From Streptococcus pseudopneumoniae (GTDB taxonomy: Bacteria; Bacillota; Bacilli; Lactobacillales; Streptococcaceae), in NCBI RefSeq assembly GCF_001074155.1, contig NZ_JUUZ01000004.1:61846-125845 (forward strand): a stretch of DNA of 64,000 nucleotides. The letters are read 5' to 3'. Within the stretch, counting starts at the first letter, position 1; every line of letters begins with the position of its first letter. Shown one piece after another: positions 37,470-48,088 of this stretch. Under the pieces are notes generated by a model, which did not search any database, had not been told where the DNA came from, and saw nothing but the letters and a program-made list of their open reading frames with translations. A program made the translations under genes and the position numbers.

Positions 37470-38237
37470 TTAGTATTTTCTAAAGCGTTGGTAACGCTCC
37501 TCAATGAGCTGCTCTAGTGGCAGTTTACCAAGTTCATCAAGTTCTGCTCGGAGTTGTTCTTTGACTTGCTTGATTAGATCTTTACTTGATAGACCTACCT
37601 CAGAGATAACCTTATCAACAATTTTCATATCTAGCAATTCGAAAGAAGTAATTTTCATCAACTCTGCAGCTTCCATGGCACGACTGCCATCCTTCCAAAG
37701 AATAGACGCAAAGCCTTCAGGACTGAGAACTGCATAGATCGAGTTTTCTAACATCCAAACACGGTCAGCTACTGCAAGAGCTAAAGCCCCTCCTGAGCCA
37801 CCTTCACCGATAATAATGGCAATAATTGGCACCTTAAGATCGCTCATCTCCATGAGGTTACGGGCAATAGCTTCACCTTGGCCACGCTCTTCTGCTCCGA
37901 CACCAGGATAGGCACCAGCCGTGTTGATAAAAGTTACAACAGGACGACCAAATTTTTCAGCCTGCTTCATCAAGCGAAGGGCTTTTCGATAACCTTCAGG
38001 ATGAGGTTGTCCAAAGTTACGGTTAAGATTATCCTGTAAGCTTTTGCCTTTTTGAATTCCAACAACAGTTACTGCTTGGTCTCCCAACCAACCGATACCA
38101 CCAATAACAGCACCATCATCTCGGAAAGAGCGATCACCATGTAGCTCTACAAAGTCATCAAATATTCCTGTTGCGAAGTCCAAGGCAGTTAAGCGGGTTT
38201 GTTCACGTGCTTCTCTGACGATTTTTGCAATATTCAT
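37470..38237 (-). CDS. accA: Acetyl-CoA carboxylase carboxyltransferase alpha subunit
   Basis: This 255-residue subunit pairs with AccD to transfer CO2 from biotin to acetyl-CoA, giving malonyl-CoA. Conserved segments are [22 protein letters not shown] and the oxyanion-hole glycine pairs in [18 protein letters not shown] 38237 overlaps the accD stop (TGATG), with AAGGGGGA upstream. Two in-frame upstream TTG codons are less likely. It is the last gene of the fatty-acid cluster. Confidence 0.96.
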   Translation of the reverse strand: MNIAKIVREAREQTRLTALDFATGIFDDFVELHGDRSFRDDGAVIGGIGWLGDQAVTVVGIQKGKSLQDNLNRNFGQPHPEGYRKALRLMKQAEKFGRPVVTFINTAGAYPGVGAEERGQGEAIARNLMEMSDLKVPIIAIIIGEGGSGGALALAVADRVWMLENSIYAVLSPEGFASILWKDGSRAMEAAELMKITSFELLDMKIVDKVISEVGLSSKDLIKQVKEQLRAELDELGKLPLEQLIEERYQRFRKY

Positions 38238-39100
38238 CAACAATCCCCCTTATGTAACCTTACTAATCGAGCAATCATATCTGGCAATTCTCTCCGTTTA
38301 ACAATCGCATCCACAAATCCATGTTCTAACAAAAACTCTGCCTTCTGGAAATCCTCTGGCAAATCTTCCCTTACGGTATTTTCAATGACACGACGTCCAG
38401 CAAATCCTACCAAACTTTGAGGCTCTGCCAAGATAATATCCCCTTCCATAGCAAAGGAAGCTGTAACACCACCAGTTGTTGGATCAGTAAGGATTGTTAG
38501 GTAAAAGAGACCTGCATTGGAATGACGTTTGACTGCTGCAGAGATTTTAGCCATCTGCATCAAACTCATGATTCCTTCTTGCATACGTGCTCCACCAGAT
38601 GCTGTAAACAAGACGACTGGTAATTTTTCAGCTGTCGCGTATTCAAACAAACGAGTGATTTTTTCACCAACTACTGTTCCCATAGACGCCATGATAAAGT
38701 TAGAATCCATGATTCCAAGAGCAACTTTTTCACCCTTAATCAAAGCAGTTCCTGTAACAACAGCCTCATCAAGACCTGTTTTTTCACGCATAGAGGCTAA
38801 TTTTTTCTGGTAGCCTGGAAATTCCAATGGATCTTGTGTCTCAATTCCTGTAAACATCTCTAGGAAGCTTCCCATGTCAATGGTTAAAGCAAGACGCTCT
38901 TGAGCTGAAATACGGAAGGTATAGCCACAGTGAGGACAAATACGGTCACTCCCCAAATCCTTTTGGTAAATGGTATGTTTACAACCTGGACATTTTGAGA
39001 AGAGTTCGTCTGGAACCTCAGGCTTGGCTTGGGGCTTTTCTCTAAGTGAACGATTGGGATTAATTCGTATATATTTATCTTTTTTACTAAATAGAGCCAT
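38237..39100 (-). CDS. accD: Acetyl-CoA carboxylase carboxyltransferase beta subunit
   Basis: This 287-residue subunit has the N-terminal four-cysteine zinc ribbon (C37, C40, C55, C58 in CPGC...CPHC) and the carboxyltransferase core ([30 protein letters not shown]). The RBS AAGGGGGA lies before ATG 39100. It overlaps accA by one base. Confidence 0.96.
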   Translation of the reverse strand: MALFSKKDKYIRINPNRSLREKPQAKPEVPDELFSKCPGCKHTIYQKDLGSDRICPHCGYTFRISAQERLALTIDMGSFLEMFTGIETQDPLEFPGYQKKLASMREKTGLDEAVVTGTALIKGEKVALGIMDSNFIMASMGTVVGEKITRLFEYATAEKLPVVLFTASGGARMQEGIMSLMQMAKISAAVKRHSNAGLFYLTILTDPTTGGVTASFAMEGDIILAEPQSLVGFAGRRVIENTVREDLPEDFQKAEFLLEHGFVDAIVKRRELPDMIARLVRLHKGDC

Positions 39101-39132
39101 ACATCCCCCTTTTCAGTCTCATACTTTTTATA

Positions 39133-40500
39133 TTATTCTTTTTCTTGATATTGTGGTAAGAAAGTTTCCATCAAGAATGAAGTATCGTAGTCCCCTGCTA
39201 TCACACGACGATCTGAAATCAAATCGAGTTGAAAATCAGCATTGGTGACGACCCCTTCAATTTCGAGTTCATAAAGAGCTCTTTGCATTTTCATGAGTGC
39301 ATCAAAACGATTTTCACCATGAACAATAATTTTAGCAATCATACTATCATAGTATGGTGGAATGGTATACCCTGGATAAACTGCAGAGTCAACACGCAAG
39401 CCAACACCACCGCTTGGTAGATAAAGATTAGTGATCTTACCTGGACTCGGTGCAAAATTAAAGGCTGGGTTTTCTGCGTTGATACGGCACTCAATAGCAT
39501 GTCCTTTTAGAACAATGTCTTCTTGCTTCAGAGTCAAAGGTTGACCTGACGCAATACGGATTTGTTCCTTGACAATATCCACACCAGAAACAAATTCGGT
39601 TACTGGATGTTCTACTTGGACACGAGTATTCATCTCCATAAAGTAGAATTTCCCAGTTGCTTCATCTAGTAGAAATTCGATGGTCCCAGCATTTTCATAA
39701 CCAACAGATTCCGCTGCACGGACTGCTGCAGCACCAATTTCATTACGCAGTGTTTTCCCAATAGCAATCGAAGGACTTTCTTCTAAAACCTTTTGGTTAT
39801 TCCGCTGAAGCGAACAGTCGCGCTCACCTAGGTGAATCACATGTCCCATCTGGTCAGCAAGAATCTGTACCTCAATGTGGCGAGCAGGATAAATCACACG
39901 CTCGAGGTACATAGCCCCATTTCCAAAGTTTGCTTTGGCTTCACTAGAGGCTGTTTCAAAGGCTGATACAAGGTCTTCTGCCTTTTCAACCTTACGAATT
40001 CCTTTACCACCACCTCCAGCTGAAGCTTTCAGCATAACTGGATAATCAATTTTTTCGGCAATAGCCAGAGCCTCTTCTGCAGTATGGACTTCTCCATCTG
40101 ATCCTGGAATGACAGGCACATTAGCCTTAATCATTTGAGCACGGGCGTTAATTTTATCTCCCATGACATCCATTACTCGAGCTGATGGCCCGATAAATTT
40201 GATACCGACTTCTTCACACATAGTTGCAAATTTGGAATTTTCACTTAAAAAACCAAATCCAGGGTGAATAGCTTCAGCTTCAGTCAAGACCGCAGCTGAT
40301 AGGATGGCATTGATGTTCAGATAAGATTCTGTAGCCTTCCCAGGGCCGATACAGATAGCCTCATCAGCCAAAAGCGTGTGGAGAGCTTCCTTGTCAGCAG
40401 TCGAATAAACAGCAACTGTAGCAATTCCTAACTCTCGTGCCGCACGAATAATACGAACAGCAATTTCACCACGATTGGCAATTAAAATCTTACGAAACAT
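39133..40500 (-). CDS. accC: Acetyl-CoA carboxylase biotin carboxylase subunit
   Basis: This 455-residue ATP-grasp enzyme carboxylates biotin on AccB. It has the N-terminal ILIANRGEIAVRIIRAARELG, the glycine-rich ATP loop KASAGGGGKGI and the metal/active-site motif EMNTRVQVEHPVTE. GGAGG lies 6 bases before ATG 40500. It sits between fabZ and accD. Confidence 0.97.
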   Translation of the reverse strand: MFRKILIANRGEIAVRIIRAARELGIATVAVYSTADKEALHTLLADEAICIGPGKATESYLNINAILSAAVLTEAEAIHPGFGFLSENSKFATMCEEVGIKFIGPSARVMDVMGDKINARAQMIKANVPVIPGSDGEVHTAEEALAIAEKIDYPVMLKASAGGGGKGIRKVEKAEDLVSAFETASSEAKANFGNGAMYLERVIYPARHIEVQILADQMGHVIHLGERDCSLQRNNQKVLEESPSIAIGKTLRNEIGAAAVRAAESVGYENAGTIEFLLDEATGKFYFMEMNTRVQVEHPVTEFVSGVDIVKEQIRIASGQPLTLKQEDIVLKGHAIECRINAENPAFNFAPSPGKITNLYLPSGGVGLRVDSAVYPGYTIPPYYDSMIAKIIVHGENRFDALMKMQRALYELEIEGVVTNADFQLDLISDRRVIAGDYDTSFLMETFLPQYQEKE

Positions 40501-40511
40501 GGAAAACCTCC

Positions 40512-40934
40512 CTAGTTTCCAATAGCAAAGGTCAAAGTACCGCTTGCTGCAAGCCTACCATCTACTTCTGCCTTCGCTTCTACTACGGCGATTGTGCCAC
40601 GACGTTTGACAAAAGTTGCTGTCATGACAAGCTGATCACCAGGAACAACTTGTTTCTTAAACTTAACCTTATCCATGCCAGCATAGAAGACAAGTTTCCC
40701 TTTGTTTTCAGGTTTAGACAATTCCAAAACACCTGCTGTCTGAGCCAAGGCTTCCATAATGAGGACTCCAGGCATAACTGGGTATTGAGGAAAATGACCA
40801 TTGAAGAAAGGTTCGTTAATCGTTACATTTTTAATAGCAACAATTGTATCTTCACTAACTTCTAAGACACGATCTACTAAGAGCATGGGATAACGGTGTG
40901 GCAAAGCTTCTTTAATTCCTTGAATATCAATCAT
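40512..40934 (-). CDS. fabZ: 3-hydroxyacyl-ACP dehydratase FabZ
   Basis: This 140-residue hot-dog-fold dehydratase has the catalytic pair His47 ([13 protein letters not shown]) and Glu61 (IMEALAQ). Its ATG overlaps the accB stop (ATGA). Unsaturated fatty acids in streptococci arise through the separate isomerase FabM, which is encoded at 47227-48012. Confidence 0.97.
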   Translation of the reverse strand: MIDIQGIKEALPHRYPMLLVDRVLEVSEDTIVAIKNVTINEPFFNGHFPQYPVMPGVLIMEALAQTAGVLELSKPENKGKLVFYAGMDKVKFKKQVVPGDQLVMTATFVKRRGTIAVVEAKAEVDGRLAASGTLTFAIGN

Positions 40935-41413
40935 TTGATACGTACCAAGCCTTTCCCAAACTCAACCATTTCTTCATTTTCAACAAGAATTTCTGTTACA
41001 ACACCGTCTTTAGGTGCTGGAATTTCATTCATAACTTTCATAGCTTCAATGATGACCAAGGTTTGGCCTTTTTTAACAGTATCACCGACTGAAACAAAAT
41101 TAGGTTTGTCTGGTCCGGCAGCCAAGTAAGCAACACCGACAAGTGGACTTTCTACAAGGTCCCCCTCAGCTACAGATTCACTAGCACTTGATTCTGGAAC
41201 TGCTTCTACAACTTGTGTTGTAGTTGGAGCTTGTGGTGCAACTGTAGGTACAGCTGCTGGAACTACAGGTTGAGGTGCTGGACTTGTTTCTGCCACAAGT
41301 TTCGCTTCATTCTTACTGAAGACCAACTCGTCCGTTCCATTTTTATAAGAAAATTCTTTCAAGCTTGACTGATCAAATTGTGCCATCAAGTCTTTGATTT
41401 CATTTAAATTCAT
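40931..41413 (-). CDS. accB: Biotin carboxyl carrier protein of acetyl-CoA carboxylase
   Basis: This 160-residue protein has a helical N-terminus, an Ala/Pro/Thr-rich linker (about 43-80) and a C-terminal biotinyl domain with the target lysine K126 in EAMKVMNEI. It begins 3 bases after the fabF stop and overlaps fabZ. Confidence 0.97.
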   Translation of the reverse strand: MNLNEIKDLMAQFDQSSLKEFSYKNGTDELVFSKNEAKLVAETSPAPQPVVPAAVPTVAPQAPTTTQVVEAVPESSASESVAEGDLVESPLVGVAYLAAGPDKPNFVSVGDTVKKGQTLVIIEAMKVMNEIPAPKDGVVTEILVENEEMVEFGKGLVRIK

Positions 41414-41415
41414 TT

Positions 41416-42651
41416 TTACTTATTCTCCCAACGTTTGAAAGCAAGAACTGCATTATGCCCACCAAATCCAAAAGTATTTGAGATAGCATAAGGAATTTCA
41501 TGTTCCAAGCCTTGTCCATAAATAACGTTTGCTTCAATGTAGTCTGACACTTCTGTTGTTCCAGCTGTCATTGGAACATAGTTGTTACGGATTGCTTCAA
41601 TTGTTGCAATAGCCTCAACTGCACCTGCTGCACCGAGCAAGTGGCCTGTAAATGACTTGGTTGAAGATACAGGTACTTCCTTACCAAGAACCGCTACGAT
41701 AGCACCACTTTCTCCCTTTTCATTAGCAGGAGTTGATGTACCGTGAGCATTGACATAAGCTACTTGGTCTGGTGTGATTTCAGCTTCATCCAAGGCAAGT
41801 TTGATAGCTTTAATAGCACCTTGGCCTTCTGGATGTGGTGAAGTCATATGGTAGGCATCACAAGTGTTCCCGTAACCAACGACTTCCGCTAGGATAGTTG
41901 CTCCGCGTTTTTCAGCATGTTCTAAGCTCTCAAGAACCAACATCCCTGAACCTTCACCCATGACAAATCCATTACGGTCTTTATCAAATGGAATAGAAGC
42001 ACGTGTTGGATCCTCTGTTGTTGAAAGAGCTGTTAAGGCTTGGAAACCAGCGATTGCAAATGGAGTAATTGAAGACTCTGATCCACCAACTAACATGATA
42101 TCTTGGAAACCAAATTTGATAGAACGGAAGGCATCTCCGATAGCATCATTTGATGAAGCGCAAGCTGTGTTGATAGATTTACAGATACCATTAGCACCAA
42201 AGCGCATAGCTACATTTCCTGCAGCCATATTTGGCAAGGCTTTTGGAAGTGTTAATGGTTTAACTCGTTTTGGTCCTTTGTCGTGAAGTCGGAGGACTTG
42301 GTCTTCGATTTCTCTGATTCCACCGATACCAGATGCAACGATGACACCAAAGCGGTCTTTATCAAGTGCTTCTACGTCAAGATTAGCATGGTCAACTGCT
42401 TCTTGAGCTGCATACAAGGCATATAAAGAATAATCATCGAAACGATTGGTATCTTTTTTTACAAAATATTTGTCAAAAGGAAAATCATTAATCTCTGCTG
42501 CATTATGAACGTCAAAAGTACTGTGATCAAACTTGGTGATTTCACCAATCCCAATCTTTCCATTCTTTAAACTGTTCCAAAATTCTTCTGGCGTATTCCC
42601 AATTGGAGATGTTAATCCATAACCTGTTACTACTACACGATTTAGTTTCAT
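41416..42651 (-). CDS. fabF: 3-oxoacyl-ACP synthase II (FabF)
   Basis: This 411-residue condensing enzyme elongates acyl-ACP with malonyl-ACP. The catalytic Cys164 is in NTACASS, and the two histidines are in NAHGTSTPANE and KSFTGHLLGAAG. ATG 42651 was chosen because GAGG lies 7-8 bases upstream. The ATG at 42657 is only one base from that RBS. Confidence 0.97.
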   Translation of the reverse strand: MKLNRVVVTGYGLTSPIGNTPEEFWNSLKNGKIGIGEITKFDHSTFDVHNAAEINDFPFDKYFVKKDTNRFDDYSLYALYAAQEAVDHANLDVEALDKDRFGVIVASGIGGIREIEDQVLRLHDKGPKRVKPLTLPKALPNMAAGNVAMRFGANGICKSINTACASSNDAIGDAFRSIKFGFQDIMLVGGSESSITPFAIAGFQALTALSTTEDPTRASIPFDKDRNGFVMGEGSGMLVLESLEHAEKRGATILAEVVGYGNTCDAYHMTSPHPEGQGAIKAIKLALDEAEITPDQVAYVNAHGTSTPANEKGESGAIVAVLGKEVPVSSTKSFTGHLLGAAGAVEAIATIEAIRNNYVPMTAGTTEVSDYIEANVIYGQGLEHEIPYAISNTFGFGGHNAVLAFKRWENK

Positions 42652-42673
42652 TTTCATACCTCTATTTTAACTC

Positions 42674-43408
42674 TTATTGCATGGTAAGTCCACCATCAAT
42701 TGCAATGACTTGTCCCGTTAGATAATCTTGGCTTGCAAGAAAGGCTGTGACCTCTGCCACTTGCTCAGCTTGACCAAATTGTTTCATCGGAATTTGTGCC
42801 AGCATGGCATCTTTTACCTTATCAGATAGGACTGCAGTCATATCTGATTCGATCATTCCTGGTGCAATGGCATTGACACGTACATTACGGTTGGCTACCT
42901 CACGTGCTACTGATTTGGTAAATCCAATTAGACCAGCCTTAGAAGCAGCATAGTTTGCTTGACCGATATTTCCCATCAAACCAACGACACTGGACATATT
43001 GATAATGGCCCCTTCACGAGCTTTTATCATCTGCTTCAAGACTGCTTGCGTCATATTGAAGGCTCCCGTTAAATTGACTTTCAAGACCTTCTCAAAATCT
43101 TCTTCTGTCATCTTCAGCATGAGAGTGTCTTGAGTAATCCCGGCGTTATTCACTAGGACGTCAACTGAACCTAGTCCTTCAATGGCTTGGTCCACCATTC
43201 GTTTTGCATCCGTAAAATCAGAAACATCACCAGAAATAGCAAGGACCTTCACCCCGTAAGGTTTAAATTCGTTTAGAAGCTCCTCGGAGATTTCACCACG
43301 ACTATTCAAGACAACATTGGCTCCCAAGCTGGCAAATTTATGAGCAATGGCAAGACCAATTCCTCGACTTGAGCCTGTAATAAAGACATTTTTCTGTTCT
43401 AGTTTCAT
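42674..43408 (-). CDS. fabG: 3-oxoacyl-ACP reductase FabG
   Basis: This 244-residue short-chain dehydrogenase has the NADP-binding motif GSSRGIGLAIA (12-22), NNAGITQD and the catalytic YAASK. It reduces 3-oxoacyl-ACP in each elongation round. AAGGAG lies before ATG 43408. It follows fabD by 31 bases. Confidence 0.97.
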   Translation of the reverse strand: MKLEQKNVFITGSSRGIGLAIAHKFASLGANVVLNSRGEISEELLNEFKPYGVKVLAISGDVSDFTDAKRMVDQAIEGLGSVDVLVNNAGITQDTLMLKMTEEDFEKVLKVNLTGAFNMTQAVLKQMIKAREGAIINMSSVVGLMGNIGQANYAASKAGLIGFTKSVAREVANRNVRVNAIAPGMIESDMTAVLSDKVKDAMLAQIPMKQFGQAEQVAEVTAFLASQDYLTGQVIAIDGGLTMQ

Positions 43409-43439
43409 TTTTCTCCTTTCAGAACTTCTACCATTTTAT

Positions 43440-44360
43440 CTAATTTTCTAAGAGTGCTTGTAAACTTGCTTGATCTTCCACATTTGCAAGTTGAGCAGTT
43501 TTATCAATCTTTTTAACAAATCCTGACAAGACTTTCCCAGGACCAATTTCGATAAAACGAGTCACACCAGCTTCTTGCATGACTGAAATGCTTTCATAGA
43601 AACGAACAGGTTCCTTGACTTGACGAGTCAAGAGTTCTGCAATTCGTTCTTTTTCCATGACTTTTGCTTCTGTATTACCAACAAGTGGACAAGCAAAGTC
43701 GTTAAACTCAACATCTTCTAGGACTTGAGCTAATTTTTGACTAGCAGGTTCCAATAAAGCTGTATGGAAAGGTCCAGAAACATTTAGCGGAATTAAGCGT
43801 TTTGCTCCTGCTTCTTGCAAGAGTTCAACTGCACGATCCACAGCAACCACCTCACCACCAATAACAATTTGACTTGGGGTATTGTAGTTAGCTGGAGTCA
43901 CAACGCCAAGTTGAGAAGCTTCTTGACAAGCTTGTTCAATAACTTCAACTGGAGTATTGAGTACGGCTACCATTTTACCAGATCCAGCAGGTGCCGCTTC
44001 TTCCATATAAGCACCACGTTTAGCAACTAGAGCCACCGCATCTTCAAAATCCAAGGCGCCACTAGCTACAAGGGCAGAATATTCACCAAGAGACAGACCT
44101 GCCACTATATCTGGTTGGTAACCTTTCTCCTTTAGTAGTCGGTAAATGGCAACGGATGTAGCCAAAATAGCTGGTTGTGTGTAACGAGTCTGATTTAGCT
44201 TCGTTTCATCGTTATCAATCAAGTCACGAAGATTATAACCTAAGACTTGGCTAGCTTGGTCGATTGTTTCCTTGACGATAGCATATTGGTCGTATAGTTC
44301 ACGACCCATTCCAAGGTACTGGGCTCCTTGACCTGCAAATAGAAAGGCTGTTTTAGTCAT
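43440..44360 (-). CDS. fabD: Malonyl-CoA:ACP transacylase FabD
   Basis: This 306-residue enzyme loads malonate onto ACP. The nucleophile is Ser90 in GLSLGEYSAL and the catalytic histidine is in VSGPFHTALL. ATG 44360 lies inside the end of fabK (8-base overlap) and has AGGAG 9 bases upstream. The longer in-frame version to 44417 runs inside fabK without an RBS. Confidence 0.96.
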   Translation of the reverse strand: MTKTAFLFAGQGAQYLGMGRELYDQYAIVKETIDQASQVLGYNLRDLIDNDETKLNQTRYTQPAILATSVAIYRLLKEKGYQPDIVAGLSLGEYSALVASGALDFEDAVALVAKRGAYMEEAAPAGSGKMVAVLNTPVEVIEQACQEASQLGVVTPANYNTPSQIVIGGEVVAVDRAVELLQEAGAKRLIPLNVSGPFHTALLEPASQKLAQVLEDVEFNDFACPLVGNTEAKVMEKERIAELLTRQVKEPVRFYESISVMQEAGVTRFIEIGPGKVLSGFVKKIDKTAQLANVEDQASLQALLEN

Positions 44361-45327
44361 TTCTTGTAACTCCTGCCCAACGAGCGGCTTCTTTTTGAAT
44401 TTTCTCAGTTGCACCATAGTAGATATCTTTTAAGATTTCTTCAACTGTTTCTTCTTTAGATACCAAACCTGCAATCTGGCCGGCCATTACTGAACCGCCA
44501 TCTACATCACCATGGACAACAGCCTTAGCTAAGGCTCCAGCGCCCATTTGTTCAAAGATTTCTAGGTCTGGATTTTCTTGTTTAAAGGCATCTTTTTCAG
44601 CTTGCTCGAAATCACGAGTCAATTGATTTTTGATAGCACGAACTGCATGACCAAAATGTTGTGCTGAGATAGTTGTGTCAATATCACGAGCTTTCAAAAT
44701 CTTAGCTTTGTAGTTTGGATGAGCATTTGATTCTTTAGCAACTACAAAACGAGTTCCTACTTGCACAGCTTCCGCACCAAGCATAAATCCAGCAGCAGCT
44801 CCCTCACCGTCTGCGATACCACCTGCAGCGATAACAGGAATTGAAACAGCCGCCGCAACTTGACGAACCAAGGTCATGGTTGTTAATTTACCAATGTGTC
44901 CACCAGCTTCCATACCTTCACAAATGACAGCATCTGCACCGATTTTTTCCATACGTTTAGCCAAAGCTACGCTAGGAACTACAGGAATAACAGTGATTCC
45001 TGCTTCATGAAATCGCTCCATATATTTACTTGGGTTTCCTGCACCAGTTGTGACTACCTTAACCCCTTCTTCAATCACAAGGTCAACAATATCATCAACA
45101 AATGGAGACAAGAGCATGATATTGACACCAAAAGGCTTGTCTGTTAAAGATTTAATCTTATCGATGTTGGCTTTAACCACTTCTTTAGGTGCGTTTCCTC
45201 CACCAATGATACCGAGACCACCAGCTTTTGAAACAGCTCCAGCCAAATCACCATCTGCTACCCAGGCCATTCCACCTTGGAAGATAGGATATTTAATATT
45301 TAATAGTTCAGTGATACGTGTTTTCAT
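44353..45327 (-). CDS. fabK: Enoyl-ACP reductase II FabK (FMN-dependent)
   Basis: This 324-residue flavoprotein of the nitronate monooxygenase-like TIM-barrel family has N-terminal YPIFQGGMAWVADG, ICEGMEAGGHIG and PVIAAGGIADGEG. It is the only enoyl-ACP reductase of this cluster and explains triclosan tolerance in streptococci. A FabT box and a -10 lie between it and acpP, so transcription can start here as well. GGAGG lies before ATG 45327. Confidence 0.96.
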   Translation of the reverse strand: MKTRITELLNIKYPIFQGGMAWVADGDLAGAVSKAGGLGIIGGGNAPKEVVKANIDKIKSLTDKPFGVNIMLLSPFVDDIVDLVIEEGVKVVTTGAGNPSKYMERFHEAGITVIPVVPSVALAKRMEKIGADAVICEGMEAGGHIGKLTTMTLVRQVAAAVSIPVIAAGGIADGEGAAAGFMLGAEAVQVGTRFVVAKESNAHPNYKAKILKARDIDTTISAQHFGHAVRAIKNQLTRDFEQAEKDAFKQENPDLEIFEQMGAGALAKAVVHGDVDGGSVMAGQIAGLVSKEETVEEILKDIYYGATEKIQKEAARWAGVTRND

Positions 45328-45367
45328 ATTGCCTCCATAAGTCTTGCTTACGTAATAGTTCGACTTT

Positions 45368-45387
45368 ATTATAATTTGACGGTCAAA
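45368..45387 (-). promoter_or_regulatory. FabT operator and -10 upstream of fabK
   Basis: TTTGACGGTCAAA (45375-45387) fits the FabT palindrome TTTGANNNTCAAA. It overlaps the spacer of a minus-strand promoter whose -10 is a perfect TATAAT (45368-45373). FabT with acyl-ACP would repress this internal promoter. Confidence 0.75.
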
Positions 45388-45443
45388 CTATTACCTAAAC
45401 AAGAGGGAGCGGGTCTCCCCTACTCCTTCTTTATTTATTCTAA

Positions 45444-45668
45444 TTATTTAGTTTGCTCTTCAACGTAAGCAACCAAGTCGCCAACTGTTTTCAAGTTGTC
45501 TTCAGCTTCGATTTGGATATCAAAAGCGTCTTCGATTTCTGAGATTACTTGGAACAAGTCCAATGAATCTGCATCCAAATCATCAAAAGTAGATTCAAGT
45601 GTTACTTCTGATGCATCTTTTCCAAGTTCTTCAACGATAATTTCTTGTACTTTTTCAAATACTGCCAT
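45444..45668 (-). CDS. acpP: Acyl carrier protein
   Basis: This 74-residue carrier has the phosphopantetheine site Ser35 in DADSLDLFQ. It carries growing acyl chains for the Fab enzymes. AAAGGAG lies before ATG 45668. The position between fabH and fabK is standard in streptococci. A short GGGAG/CTCCC hairpin after the stop (45404-45419) may reduce read-through into fabK. Confidence 0.96.
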   Translation of the reverse strand: MAVFEKVQEIIVEELGKDASEVTLESTFDDLDADSLDLFQVISEIEDAFDIQIEAEDNLKTVGDLVAYVEEQTK

Positions 45669-45726
45669 GATAGACTCCTTTAAAATAAATAGTTTTTTTA
45701 TAACAATGTGATCACCACATGATTAC

Positions 45727-46701
45727 CTAAATTGTAACAATAAGTGTGCCCCATGTCAAACCTCCACCGAAACCTGACAAGAGAATTTTTTGGCTACCAT
45801 CCAAATGGATGAGCCCTTCTTCTACACACTCAGAAAGTAAAATCGGGATACTTGCCGCACTAGTATTTCCATACTTCATCATATTAGCAGGAAGCTTGTC
45901 ACGATCGACACCGATTTTTCTAGCCATCTTATCTAAAATTCGAATATTAGCTTGATGAAGCAAGAGATAATCGAGTTCATCTGCTGATATTGGACTTTTT
46001 TCGATGGTCTGTTTAATAGATTTAGCCACGTCTCGAATTGCAAAGTCAAAAACTGCTCTCCCATCCATTTTCAAGAAAATATCTGGTTCTTCTTGAATCG
46101 AAAATGGTGAAATCAATCCTGTCTGTCCATAAGTGAGACACTCACCACGAGAACCATCGCTATTGAGACTTTCAGCTAAGAAATGTTTTTGGTCACTTGC
46201 CTCAAGTAGTACACCACCAGCTCCATCTCCGAACAAGACAGCTGTTGAACGGTCAGACCAATCCAAAGATTTTGACATGGTCTCACTACCGATAACAAGA
46301 CCCTTTCGATATGTTCCTGAAGAAATGAACTTTTCTGCAGTCGATAGGGCAAAAACAAATCCACTACAAGCAGCTGTTAAATCATAGGCAAAAGCCTTAT
46401 GAGCGCCAATCTTTGCCTGAACACGAGCTGCGGTTGAAGGCATCATCGAGTCAGGTGTCATCGTCGCTATAATGATGAAGTCTAGCTCTTCAGCAGAAAT
46501 CCCTGCCTTCTCTATAAGTTGTCTTGCAACCTCTGTAGCCAAATCTCCTGTTGATTTCGTCTTAGAAATATGGCGTTCTTTAATCCCTGTCCGACTTGAG
46601 ATCCATTCATCACTCGTATCCATGACCTGAGCCAAGTCTTCGTTAGTGATAATCTGCTCTGGAGCATAATGAGCGACCTGGCTTATTTTTGCAAAAGCCA
46701 T
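45727..46701 (-). CDS. fabH: 3-oxoacyl-ACP synthase III (FabH)
   Basis: This 324-residue enzyme starts fatty-acid synthesis from acetyl-CoA and malonyl-ACP. The triad is Cys112 (TAACSGFVF), His in LLHQANIRI and Asn in KYGNTSAAS. The ATG overlaps the fabT stop (TAATG), tying it to the regulator. Confidence 0.97.
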   Translation of the reverse strand: MAFAKISQVAHYAPEQIITNEDLAQVMDTSDEWISSRTGIKERHISKTKSTGDLATEVARQLIEKAGISAEELDFIIIATMTPDSMMPSTAARVQAKIGAHKAFAYDLTAACSGFVFALSTAEKFISSGTYRKGLVIGSETMSKSLDWSDRSTAVLFGDGAGGVLLEASDQKHFLAESLNSDGSRGECLTYGQTGLISPFSIQEEPDIFLKMDGRAVFDFAIRDVAKSIKQTIEKSPISADELDYLLLHQANIRILDKMARKIGVDRDKLPANMMKYGNTSAASIPILLSECVEEGLIHLDGSQKILLSGFGGGLTWGTLIVTI

Positions 46702-47135
46702 TACTTCAAATCCTCCAAAAAGTGATAAAGATTAGTCAAGCCTTTTCCCATAACTTCAATCTCTTCAGGACTCATGCCCTCGATAATTCTTTCGACCATG
46801 GCCTTATGGAAACGTTTATGAAGACGGTGAACGAGACGACCTTTCTTTGTCAAATGCAGATGTACTACACGACGATCTTGATCTGAGCGGATACGTTCGA
46901 TGTATCCTTTTCTCTCCAAATTATTTAAACTCGTTGTCACAGTCCCTAGAGTTACCATCAACTCTTTGGACACTTGACTTGGAGTCACTTCTGGATACTT
47001 ACCGATAACATCAATCGTGTGCATTTCTTTGATAGAGATGTCTTTGAAACGACTACCTCGCAAACTTACTTCCTCGATCACTAGGACGTTGTTAAAAATT
47101 GATGTTAAATAGTCATTGACTTGTTGGTAGTCCAT
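46701..47135 (-). CDS. fabT: Fatty-acid biosynthesis repressor FabT (MarR family)
   Basis: This 144-residue MarR-type regulator has the winged helix [36 protein letters not shown] and flanking dimer helices. In streptococci FabT represses the fab genes with long-chain acyl-ACP as co-repressor. ATG 47135 was chosen because AAGGAGGGA lies upstream. Longer in-frame versions run through the promoter and FabT box. Confidence 0.95.
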   Translation of the reverse strand: MDYQQVNDYLTSIFNNVLVIEEVSLRGSRFKDISIKEMHTIDVIGKYPEVTPSQVSKELMVTLGTVTTSLNNLERKGYIERIRSDQDRRVVHLHLTKKGRLVHRLHKRFHKAMVERIIEGMSPEEIEVMGKGLTNLYHFLEDLK

Positions 47136-47162
47136 TTCTCTTCCCTCCTTTATCAAAAAAAG

Positions 47163-47175
47163 TTTAATAATCAAA
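47163..47175 (-). promoter_or_regulatory. FabT operator upstream of fabT
   Basis: The minus strand reads TTTGATTATTAAA, one mismatch from the FabT palindrome TTTGATTATCAAA. It lies about 15-20 bases downstream of the fabT promoter, as expected for autoregulation. Confidence 0.75.
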
Positions 47176-47190
47176 ACATTTGACAAAAAA

Positions 47191-47219
47191 AGTATATCAA
47201 ACTTCAAAGAATAGTGCAA
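47191..47219 (-). promoter_or_regulatory. fabT promoter
   Basis: TTGCAC (47214-47219), a 17-base spacer and TGATATACT (hexamer 47191-47196), an extended -10, on the minus strand. Confidence 0.8.
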
Positions 47220-47226
47220 GTATTTT

Positions 47227-48012
47227 TTATTTCCCGACAAATTTTGGACGTCTTCTCTCAGAATGTGCACGAACACCTTCTTTAAAATCTTCCGTATAGG
47301 ATAGTGATTTTTGTAGTTCCAATTCAAGTTGAGCATATTCATGCCACTGCTTGAATTCACTTTCCCAAACAAGTTTCTTAATCGCAGCATATGAATTTGA
47401 AGAGCCACGTCTCAACTTCTTCAACAATTGTTCTCTTGTTTTTTCTAATTGTTCACTAGTACATAGACGATATAGAGCTCCTGCCTCCATTGCCTTTTCA
47501 GCGGTGAAAGCTTCTCCAGTCATAGCTAATTGAGTTGCTCTAGTTGCACCGAGCGATCTTGTCAGCAAGAATAAGCCACCCGCGTCAGGAGCCAATCCTA
47601 CACCTACAAAAGCCTGGATAAATTTAGACTTGTCAGATGCGATACAGAAATCAACTGCCAAGGCCATATTGGCTGCAGCTCCAGCAACTGCTCCATCCAC
47701 CTCCATGATAACAGGCTTAGGAATCTGTTTAATCTTATAAGAAATAGTATTGACCAATTCAGCAATTCGAGTTAAGGAATCAATATCATCCTCATCGACA
47801 GCACGTTTCATTTCAACTAAATCACCACCGACAGAAAACACCTTACCAGCAGCATTGATGAGAATAAATGAAACAGAATCGTCTTTTTCAGCTAATTCCA
47901 GTGCTTCTAAAATTTCTTCACACATAGGAATATGGAAACCATTTGCCACCTCGGGACGATTTAAAGTAATCACCGCTAAATCGTCTTGAATTTGAAAGAT
48001 AATATGATTCAT
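47227..48012 (-). CDS. fabM: trans-2-decenoyl-ACP isomerase FabM (crotonase family)
   Basis: This 261-residue crotonase-fold protein has the oxyanion-hole segments [14 protein letters not shown] and [18 protein letters not shown]. Its position before fabT identifies it as FabM, which isomerises trans-2- to cis-3-decenoyl-ACP to make unsaturated fatty acids and supports acid tolerance. ATG 48012 was chosen because AAGGAG lies 6 bases upstream. A GTG at 48018 overlaps that RBS. Confidence 0.92.
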   Translation of the reverse strand: MNHIIFQIQDDLAVITLNRPEVANGFHIPMCEEILEALELAEKDDSVSFILINAAGKVFSVGGDLVEMKRAVDEDDIDSLTRIAELVNTISYKIKQIPKPVIMEVDGAVAGAAANMALAVDFCIASDKSKFIQAFVGVGLAPDAGGLFLLTRSLGATRATQLAMTGEAFTAEKAMEAGALYRLCTSEQLEKTREQLLKKLRRGSSNSYAAIKKLVWESEFKQWHEYAQLELELQKSLSYTEDFKEGVRAHSERRRPKFVGK

Positions 48013-48059
48013 AGCCACTCCTTTAATTTAAAAAGCTGATTAAATTATTTTATCTTCAA

Positions 48060-48088
48060 AGTATATCTTTTTCTTTTTATTTATACAA
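48060..48088 (-). promoter_or_regulatory. fabM promoter
   Basis: TTGTAT (48083-48088), a 17-base spacer and TATACT (48060-48065) on the minus strand. No FabT box is visible here, in line with separate control of fabM. Confidence 0.75.

Noticed and set aside
46701..47408. 235-residue version of FabT
   Set aside because: The extra 91 codons run through the FabT box and promoter and into fabM. ATG 47135 has a strong RBS.
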